NCBI GenBank assembly: GCA_001275005.1
Contig: JWZX01002301.1
Coordinates: forward strand, 1 to 31,939
Source of the DNA: Chrysochromulina tobinii
Lineage: Eukaryota; Haptophyta; Prymnesiales; Chrysochromulinaceae
Direction: 5' to 3'
Length of the DNA: 31,939 bases
Part shown: one piece after another, positions 1-6,612 of the stretch
Layout of the letters: each line of letters begins with the position of its first letter
Numbering within the stretch: the first letter of the stretch is position 1
The notes under the pieces: generated by a model
What the model was told of the DNA's origin: nothing
The model's input: the letters and a program-made list of their open reading frames with translations, nothing else
Database searches by the model: none
Program-made: the position numbers and the translations under genes

Positions 1-174
1 GGGAAGCGTGTGCCATTCACAACGGCCGAGGTGGTCTACCTCAAGGAGGGAGTCGTCAAGTTCAAGAGCTCAAAGCAGATGTGGAGGGACATCCTCACCA
101 ACTACAAGTTCCACGAGCGGCGTACGGCTGTCGACCTTAAAGATAAGTACCGCAACCTGTGCAAGAATGCCTAG
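1..174 (+). CDS. Telobox Myb/SANT DNA-binding domain, C-terminal end (partial)
   Basis: Frame 1 is open from the window edge to a TAG at 172-174 and gives 57 residues; the start lies outside the window. The residues form the end of a Myb/SANT domain. A helix region with KQMWRDIL is followed by the recognition helix RRTAVDLKDKYRNLCKNA. VDLKDK(W/Y)RNL is the telobox signature of TRF/TBP/SMH-type proteins, which bind double-stranded telomeric repeats in plants, fungi and animals. Here Tyr replaces the usual Trp. The protein ends six residues after the motif, so the Myb domain is C-terminal, as in TRF/TRB-like telomere proteins. The family call rests on this one motif, and the rest of the protein cannot be seen. 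Confidence 0.72.
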   Translation, partial: GKRVPFTTAEVVYLKEGVVKFKSSKQMWRDILTNYKFHERRTAVDLKDKYRNLCKNA

Positions 175-215
175 GCGGGCGCGAGCGGCTTGAGCGCGCG
201 CGCGCACGCTGTGCA

Positions 216-312
216 GGAGAGCGAGAGAGAGAGAGAGAGGGAGGGGGGAAGTGAGGAGGGGGGAAGAGACCTAGAGAGCGGGGAGGGGGGGTCGAGACTC
301 GAGAGAGAGAGA
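216..312. repeat. Purine-rich GA/GGA tract (simple repeat)
   Basis: The plus strand is almost pure purine here, with (GA)n runs at both ends and G-rich blocks such as GAGGGGGGAAG between them. A short (GC)6 run precedes it at about 195-204. It lies in the 3' flank of the Myb gene. Mirror-type GA tracts of this sort can adopt triplex DNA. No coding function is supported. Confidence 0.85.
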
Positions 313-316
313 GATT

Positions 317-1915
317 TGTACGCTGAACATCAGGCTACCCTACGCCTATTGGCGCGGGGCGGGTGGGAGAGGAGAGGGCACGTCGCCAACGGCAACGCCC
401 AGAACGGCCGGTTCAGTGCGCGTGCGGTCTGCGGATGTGCGGAAGTCCGGGGAACGGGAGCGCGCCTCGACCGCACCCGTGGCCGTGCGCGTCGGACGGC
501 AGCGGAGCGGACGAAGGTCGAAGCCAGCACGAAGCGCGGGTTTTTTTCGCCGGCTCCAGCTCAGGTCAGGGGCGCCGCCAGCCACTAGTGGCGAGGGTGT
601 AATCTGAGAACCCTTGGGGAGTTAGGGGACCCGCGATGGTACCATTCGAATCGCCGTCGGCGTCGCGCGTAGAACGAAGAGCCGCAAAGATCTGGCGAAG
701 AGCCGCAAACCCCCGCGTTAATTGAAAATTCGTCATTCGTACCGTCACTGGTGCCCATCACCATGCGCGATCGGAGGTGATGCACTATGTAGAAACACCA
801 TAGGGTAATTACCTGGTTGTCAAAAGCCCTTTTTGGGTTTTTTATGGTCCTAGAGACCTTTCTCAGATCGCCGCGAGTCCACCCCCTCTACAACCCGACT
901 CTCGCAGAATGGCGGTCACCATCACGAATGACCAGACAGACGAGCATCTCCTTCAAGGATTCTTTCGAGCACCCTCTTGAAGACGCAGCATGGAGGCTTC
1001 CCCACGCTGCGCGCGCACGACAAATCATGAACAACAAACGAATCCGGAGCCCTGCACGGCCACCTTGACTTGCCACTAACAATCGCTGACTTTGCGCGAA
1101 GCGCCTGCCCGAAAGCCAGCAGATTCCCTATGACACTCGCCACTCCGCTTGTCTCCTCAGCAGCCTCAGCCAGCGCACGCCCGAGCTCAGCCCAGGTGGC
1201 CTGTTCTCGAGCCGACGACGTCTTCGTGATTCGACAAAAACATCGCGAAGTCTTTTCCTTGATGATTTTTGAGGAATTCTGATTGACATCCCGCCTCCTT
1301 TGCCACATTTGATTTGACTTGATAGTCCATCAATAACCCCCTCAGAGAGTCGCCTTGACTATAATCAGGCTCGCAACTCTCAAAACGGAAAGCAAAACAA
1401 AGCAAACATCCAAGAACGTCACCACCCTTCCCCACAGGGGGAGAGTGGGACCACCCCCCTCTACGGGGGCGGCCGCGACGTCCAACACCGCCACACAGCA
1501 AAGAAAACGAAACCTCCCAACCCACCCCCCGTCGGAAAAGCGGGGTTCGAGGTGTGGGTTTTTACTAAGGGGGGTCTAGTTAGTGTGCACCACTGCAGAC
1601 TGTAACTGTACCGTAGTACACGCCCATCACGTTCGGGCTCTCCAAGTGAGGCCCTAGGGTGCGTGCGTGTATAGGTATGGTCCGGTCACCAAAAGCAAAC
1701 TTTTCTAAACATAAACAACAGACAACCAAACGGAAGCCTATCAAGCAAGCTAGTTAGTCGAAACACACAAGTACCTAAACGAGCGTTGCTTGCTTACTTG
1801 CTTGCTTGCTCGGAAGCCTATCGAAAGTGCAACTTGGAGGCCGCGCGTGCGGTTTCGTCATCAAGCGGTGGGTCATCGGCTGCGATCGACGCATTCTTGC
1901 CGTACCGGCGCGACG
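317..1915. other. Gene-poor stretch, no supported gene
   Basis: No ORF here has recognisable domain content. Visible elements are a 14-base direct repeat (CGAAGAGCCGCAAA at 675-688 and 696-709), a 12-base direct repeat (CGGAAGCCTATC at 1731-1742 and 1811-1822) and a CTTG-type tetranucleotide run at about 1786-1810. A minus-strand ATG ORF at 922-1308 (128 codons) is possible but has no recognisable family and lies in AT-richer sequence. The right-hand part probably holds the promoter and 5' leader of the gene that begins at 1916. Confidence 0.5.
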
Positions 1916-2475
1916 ATGAACCTCTTTGTTGCGACTGCTTGTATGACCCATACCATCACGCCGCCGTCGCTAATGATGACGATTCCTCATCCAGTTGTGG
2001 CTATTCACGCTGCACGTGTCGCAGCTCCGCATACACAACATGTGGCTGAAGTCGGAGAGATCCTCTTTCCTTCAACACTGAACGTAGCCTTTATCCAGCC
2101 ACCCGGGCTAGGCGCGCCAAAGGCCAGTCAGGCTAATCCAGGAGGAGCAGGCAATGCGGTGAGATGCTGCCTTCTCTCGCGTGCACTTGCTGTTGCCCTA
2201 CTCTAGCACTACTCTGCCTTTTCTTGCTCTGACGTGACTTGTGTGCGTCATGGCAGGAAGGTAACTGGTGGACACCCAGCAATGTGTCACCGAACGATTT
2301 GGAGGGCAAGGTGGCGGAGATCAAAGCCAGACAGGCCATCAACGAGCAGAATGGAGCATACAAGCTCGAGAAGCTGAAAGCCGCTGAGAAGAAGGCAGCC
2401 GAGAAGAAGGCAGTAGCCGCCGAACGTGAGGCCGAAATGAAAGCGAAGCAGGCCAAGTTCGCAAACAAGCGGTGA
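1916..2475 (+). CDS. Small lysine/glutamate-rich coiled-coil protein, two exons, unknown function
   Basis: Exon 1 is 1916-2158 and exon 2 is 2257-2475. The 98-bp intron starts GTGAGA and ends GGCAG, and it joins the exons at a codon boundary. The product is about 153 residues. Its first part is hydrophobic and proline-rich without a known domain. Exon 2 opens with EGNWWTPSN and continues as an alpha-helical region rich in Lys, Glu and Ala (KLEKLKAAEKKAAEKKAV) that should form a charged single helix or coiled coil. It ends with basic residues. The start at 1916 is the first ATG in the exon 1 frame; upstream codons in this frame begin only with TTG. The family is not recognised. The splice sites and exon 2 are better supported than the exon 1 start, which could lie elsewhere if another upstream exon exists. 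Confidence 0.55.
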
Positions 2476-2721
2476 GAGAGTGACTAGTCGATCTAGCGCG
2501 CTGAACAACTTGGCTGGAGCCAATGCCGCAAGACCGGCGCGCGGCGCTCGCGTATTCAAGCTGTGTCCCGCCCGGCGCGCGGCGCCGCGGCCAGCGTCGT
2601 GGCGGTCTGGCTGCGGGCGAGATCTTCCGCGCGGGCCTTTCCCTCGCTCTCGCGCCGGAGCGCAACGAACGTTGGAATGGTTTTGTGAAATCTGACACGC
2701 ACCACACCATCCGGAATCGGC

Positions 2722-3468
2722 TCACTTGCGACTCGTCTGAGAGCGCTGCTGCCGCTTGTATTCACTCGGCGAGACGCCCTCCGGGAACTCGCTCCACATG
2801 CCCTGGCGCTGCCGTTTCGCCTCCGCCTCGATGAGCTCCCACTCTGTGCGGGTACGGTGTCCGTAGGAACCATCGGTGCCCCGATACACCACGGCGAGTC
2901 CACGGCGCAGCAGCGAGCTCGACAATTCTTGATTCCCGAAAAAGCCGTAGCGCAGCTCGCCAATGAGCCGACCATAGCGGTCACGCCCGATGCAATTCAC
3001 CTTCACTCGCTTGTGGAGCACGGCGTCGGAGACAAACTGCTTCGCCGCCTCTGCATAAGGCTGCGAGTCACTTCCAAACTTAGCCACCTCCGGTGCATCG
3101 ACGGCAAGGAGCCTCACCTGGATAGTCTCCTCGGAGAGCTTACCTGTGAACTCTCCCGAAAGGAAAAGTGGTGTGTGTCGCACGCGCAATGTGTCACCGT
3201 CCGTCACGGTCACAACCACACCTTCCAGCGCCTTGTGCTCGCGTATGATGTTATTTGGAATGTCTGCGGCCGTCGCGTAGACCTCAAAGGGATTTGAAGA
3301 GATTGCACATCCTGCAGCCACACCGCACGCAAAGGACACTGCCGCCACGAGTGGTGCTTGCCTGATGGCTGCAGCTGCTCTGCCTGGGAGACCTGGGAGC
3401 GCCGTGCAGAACGGCAATACGAGCAAGGTGAACGCCCCCATTCCTGCTGTCATTTGCAGCACCACCAT
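2722..3468 (-). CDS. Membrane-anchored staphylococcal-nuclease-like (SNase/thermonuclease) protein
   Basis: A 248-residue protein with a hydrophobic N-terminus (two apolar stretches at about residues 10-27 and 38-57) followed by an SNase-fold nuclease domain at about 83-225. The catalytic pattern of Staphylococcus nuclease is present: TDGDT (Asp90, Asp92), VRLLAVDAPE (Arg119, Asp124, Glu127) and DRYGR (Arg167). The enzyme family cleaves DNA and RNA with Ca2+. Membrane-anchored versions such as fungal LCL3 sit in mitochondrial or other organelle membranes, and the N-terminus here fits that layout. The frame is open up to 3633, but only non-ATG starts exist there, so the first ATG (3466-3468) was chosen. 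The upstream part is a partly duplicated leader sequence. A stop follows SQTSRK. The gene lies downstream of the methyltransferase on the same strand. Confidence 0.9.
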   Translation of the reverse strand: MVVLQMTAGMGAFTLLVLPFCTALPGLPGRAAAAIRQAPLVAAVSFACGVAAGCAISSNPFEVYATAADIPNNIIREHKALEGVVVTVTDGDTLRVRHTPLFLSGEFTGKLSEETIQVRLLAVDAPEVAKFGSDSQPYAEAAKQFVSDAVLHKRVKVNCIGRDRYGRLIGELRYGFFGNQELSSSLLRRGLAVVYRGTDGSYGHRTRTEWELIEAEAKRQRQGMWSEFPEGVSPSEYKRQQRSQTSRK

Positions 3469-3775
3469 GCGGGCTAGCCCGCGAGCGAGCCACACAGGCG
3501 GCGTGAGCGTCGGAAAGCGCGTGGACGCCGGTCCGGTGTCTTTACAAACATTGGCTGTGAATGATCGAGGATGGGTCCAGCCGAGAACTAGTCCGCATCC
3601 GTATGTACGCCGATCCGGTGTCTTGGGTGTCAAATTCTAACCATTGGCTGTGCATGTGAATGTGTGCTTGTGCCGTTGTGCGTGAGATCATTGCGTAGAA
3701 AACGCCCCCGACGCGGACGCCAAGCTTTTGAATAACATGACGACATCAGAAACACTCTGAAACCACCAGGCGTAC
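3469..3775. repeat. Imperfect direct duplication upstream of the SNase-like gene
   Basis: On the plus strand, CGCCGGTCCGGTGTCT followed by CATTGGCTGTGAATG (about 3528-3565) recurs as CGCCGATCCGGTGTCT followed by CATTGGCTGTGCATG with extra bases in between (about 3609-3656). The blocks lie in the presumed 5' leader or promoter of the SNase-like gene, between it and the methyltransferase. The rest of this 307-bp gap shows nothing recognisable. Confidence 0.65.
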
Positions 3776-5515
3776 TCACCAGCCACCGATGAGCTCGCTG
3801 AGCATGTCGCCGCTTCGCTCGTCGGTGCCACCGTGCCATGCGGTCCGACTGGTCCGCGCACCGCCATCGCCGCCGGTCTGATCGGCGGCGTGTTGCAGCT
3901 GCCGTGGCGGCGCCGTGGGCGCCGCCATGCTCGTGACGGCAGAAAGTTCGGAGTCTGGAAGTACCGGTGCTAAGGATGCCTCGCCCCGTATCGGCTGAGC
4001 CCCGACGGCGGCGGGCTTGGCGAAGACGAAGATGGGCTCGCAGTGTGTAGTGAGCGTCTGGGCCGTCGCGCGCGTCTTGGTGGGCTTGAGCATGCGCAAG
4101 GTGTCGCGTGGCTCGAAGCCGGCGCGGAGTGCCTGCCGACGGACGGCCTGCTCGAGGTCCATGCCGCCCTCGAGCAGCATCCTGTTGTTGGACACGTTGA
4201 GCAGGAGATGCCCGCCCGGACGCAACGCGCCGAACGCGTGGCGCACCAACGGCCCGAGAAACTGCGCTTCCCACCAACTGTGTGTTGGGTACTTGACGTG
4301 TGCCTGACTCGGCTCGCCGTCGGCATAGAGCTCCAGGTTAAAGTACGGCGGGGATGTGAAGACACAATCGACGCTTCCCGCGGGTAGAGGCGTGTCCTCA
4401 GCGCCGCGTCGGAGCAGCTCGACCTTCATGCTTCGCGTAGCCGCGTGCGCCCGGAACAGCACCTCGAGCTCCCGCAACCCTGCGTACGTGGCACTCGATG
4501 GCTCGCATGCAATGTACGTCCCAACATTACGCGCGAGCGCTGCCCCGAGCAGCCGCCCGCCCCAGCCGGCGCATGGGTCGTACACGACCGCATTGGACGC
4601 TGGCGCGAAGCGACGATAGATGGCGCTCGCGATCAGTGGCTGGAAGTTGAGCACCCATGAGCCCGACAAGATCGTGATCTCGCGCCGCAGCACGCTAGCA
4701 TACGACGGGCGGTACGTCGCACGGCCGTCGAGAGCCTCGCTTCCTGAGGCGGCGCCCGAGCCCTCTAGCGGACTTGCCGGTTCCGCGAAGCGCTCGAGTA
4801 CCGAGCGAACGGACCGAGCGCGGTTGGCGAGCCTCGACTCGAACCAGTCTCGCGCTGATGGGCGCGGGGCCACCTCCTGCCAGCCGGCCGCGCACGTTCT
4901 GGCCTTGCTCGTCGCAAAGATGTGTGGCTGGAAGGAGAGGCAGAGCAAATTGCCGGGAGCGCTCCAGTGGTCCCTTTGCTGCAGCCGCGTCGGACTCATC
5001 CAGGTGTCACTGGCGGCACTCGCAGCATGAAGCGCTGCGACAAGCTGGCGCGCGCGCCACGCTGGCGTGGTTGGCACGAACGGAAAGCCACACGCGCTTA
5101 CAACCTCTGTGTATCGGCGAAGCTCCGTAAGCACGCTCTGCTCATCGGGCCCAACAGGCTCATTGACCAGCTGCCAGCCGCGGCTTCGTGCCTCAACATC
5201 CCATGCGGCGGCCGCATCCGCGCTTGTCGCAAAGCAGCCGAGATGAACGGCCTCGGAGGCCGACTGGCCACCAAAGATCGCGTGGTAGCGGATGCCATGA
5301 GTGGCCAACTGTGGCGGTGCTGCGCCGACCGATAGTACCTGGAAAACACCCACGGGTCGACCGAATATTTCAGCTTCGCCCCAGCCGCTCCGCAGCATGC
5401 GCGTGCATCCACAGCGCGGCGGTGCGTGCAGAGGTTGATGACTGCACGCGTCGTCGTCTATGTCCTCGCAGTCAGCGCCCACCGCATCGGCGAGCCGCTT
5501 CCGCGGGGCGGCCAT
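3776..5515 (-). CDS. AP2-like domain fused to a gamma-order N6-adenine/N4-cytosine DNA methyltransferase
   Basis: A 579-residue protein starting at the first ATG of the frame (5513-5515). Residues about 74-118 resemble an AP2/ERF-type DNA-binding repeat: GIRYHAIF, then HLGCFATSADAAAAWDVEAR, matching the usual (L)G-F-T-x-x-x-A-A-x-A-Y/W-D-x-A pattern. The C-terminal half is an S-adenosylmethionine-dependent DNA amino-methyltransferase. FQPLIASAIYRRFA precedes motif I (DPCAGWGGRLLGA, from about 313), and motif IV is TSPPYFNLELY (from about 387). The order I then IV fits gamma-type adenine or N4-cytosine enzymes, and this style (DPCAGWGGR, TSPPYF) is frequent in phage and bacterial methylases. 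It would methylate an exocyclic amino group in DNA; the recognition site is unknown. The stop overlaps a perfect splice-donor string (GTGAGT at 3773-3778 on the minus strand), so the real C-terminus may include a further exon. Confidence 0.85.
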   Translation of the reverse strand: MAAPRKRLADAVGADCEDIDDDACSHQPLHAPPRCGCTRMLRSGWGEAEIFGRPVGVFQVLSVGAAPPQLATHGIRYHAIFGGQSASEAVHLGCFATSADAAAAWDVEARSRGWQLVNEPVGPDEQSVLTELRRYTEVVSACGFPFVPTTPAWRARQLVAALHAASAASDTWMSPTRLQQRDHWSAPGNLLCLSFQPHIFATSKARTCAAGWQEVAPRPSARDWFESRLANRARSVRSVLERFAEPASPLEGSGAASGSEALDGRATYRPSYASVLRREITILSGSWVLNFQPLIASAIYRRFAPASNAVVYDPCAGWGGRLLGAALARNVGTYIACEPSSATYAGLRELEVLFRAHAATRSMKVELLRRGAEDTPLPAGSVDCVFTSPPYFNLELYADGEPSQAHVKYPTHSWWEAQFLGPLVRHAFGALRPGGHLLLNVSNNRMLLEGGMDLEQAVRRQALRAGFEPRDTLRMLKPTKTRATAQTLTTHCEPIFVFAKPAAVGAQPIRGEASLAPVLPDSELSAVTSMAAPTAPPRQLQHAADQTGGDGGARTSRTAWHGGTDERSGDMLSELIGGW

Positions 5516-5619
5516 CGTCGGGAAAGTTTGAAAAACGGACAAGTCAAGTCAAGTGAAGAAAATTGGCGCGCGAGCGCTATATTGGGCGCGGAAACACACC
5601 CGCTCCATGAAGACAGTGT

Positions 5620-6070
5620 CTTCCCCGAGCCCAGGACGCCAGCGCCAGGGAGTAGTCGAACCAATCGTCCAGGGCGCTCGGCGCCGAGGCGCTCATTGTT
5701 CTTGGTTTTCGCACCAGTCTGCCAGTCCAGCGAGAGCGCACTCATCGGCGCAGGCATGGATCAGCGCGTCGGCCACCCCTGCACCGGGCGCGGCTTCGCT
5801 GATGAACAGGTCAGTCAAGACGGCGATGCGACCCCCATTGAGTATTTGCCAGCTCTCCAAAAAACGGTTGAATCGCCGATCACTTCTTGCGTGCGCAATT
5901 AGCTGGAGGCCTTCACGCTCAGGGTCGGCCAGCAGCGCGCGGCTCAGTGCCAGCAGCGCCTGCCAGCAGCGCCTCGTCGGAAGGTGAAACCTTGTTTGAG
6001 GGTGAAAAGTCGCATAGCCGCGCATCAGTGGCAGTAGCGCGTCAAGGTCGCTCTCACAGACCCGCTTTGT
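5620..6070 (-). pseudogene. Decayed GNAT-family N-acetyltransferase
   Basis: Minus-strand sequence resembles a small GNAT acetyltransferase but is spread over three frames. The first frame gives ESDLDALLPLMRGYATF, later RALLADPEREGLQLIA and RIAVLTDLFISEAAPGAG, which fits the GNAT core strand and the CoA-binding loop. The continuation LSLDWQTGAKTKN is in a second frame and LDDWFDYSLALASW in a third. Near the N-terminus the expected KVSPSDEALLA is also out of frame, and frame is regained by a 13-bp tandem duplication (5949-5961 and 5962-5974). The longest single ORF (5693-6025, 110 residues) is too short for the family's usual 150-170. Together these point to a pseudogene. Unrecognised tiny introns or sequence errors are the alternative. 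Nothing upstream supplies an ATG before a stop at about 6071. Confidence 0.6.
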
Positions 6071-6612
6071 CTAAGCCGCCAGCATTTTTGTGCCCTGTTT
6101 GCAGTGCACCTGCGCCATCAAGGGAAGGGAGGCGTGAGATGGTTCTTGCTGCGGCGATGCGGGCGTCGACGGTTGCGCTGCAGGCGTGCTCAGATTTTTT
6201 GCGTTTTGCGTTCAATGCCCCAAAGGGCTCAAACAAGAGGTGTCAGAAGGCGCTTTCAATCATCAATGCAACGATGCGCCACGGGAGAAGAGCGCAGCGA
6301 GTTGGAGATCGTGTGCGCACCTATCTAACGGTGCAGCACGCGTCACACTGGGTGGGTGGGACGCGCTCACAATGTCGGCCACGTCGCCGATTGGCGGCAC
6401 GAATCGCGAGCACTCAAGTACGAAACTCTTCAAACGTCTCAGGATGCCGGTAAAAAGACACAGGGGGGAGCCGGGACACACACGGGACACGGGATGCCGG
6501 TACGTTGGTGTCACGATTTCTTCCTTCTTGAAGAGTTTCGTTCCTGTTTCATTCGTCCCGCGAAACTTCTCGACATCCGCCTGAAAGCCGACCACATTTT
6601 GCCGGACAGGTC
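6071..6612. other. Intergenic stretch with one copy of a dispersed repeat
   Basis: No gene is supported. It holds a short repeat at 6442-6502 whose inverted copy lies at about 24897-24943 (see separate entries). It also contains the presumed promoter of the gene starting at 6613. Confidence 0.5.
6442..6502 (+). repeat. Dispersed short repeat, copy 1
   Basis: GGATGCCGGTA occurs at 6442-6452 and again at 6492-6502, bracketing a core that reads AAAAGACACAGGGGGGAGCC then GGGACAC. The core recurs, inverted and with few differences, at about 24897-24943. Both copies are bracketed by short direct repeats, suggesting a small mobile or recombinogenic unit. Confidence 0.65.

Noticed and set aside
922-1308. 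Minus-strand ATG ORF of 128 codons.
   Set aside because: Possible, but no recognisable domain and AT-richer flanks; not enough to call a gene.
2721-3633. Start of the SNase-like protein at 3633.
   Set aside because: That codon is TTG and the extra 55 residues come from the duplicated leader; the first ATG is at 3468.
4830-4870. A GACTCGAACCAG string resembling a tRNA T-arm.
   Set aside because: It lies within the methyltransferase coding sequence and no cloverleaf can be drawn around it.
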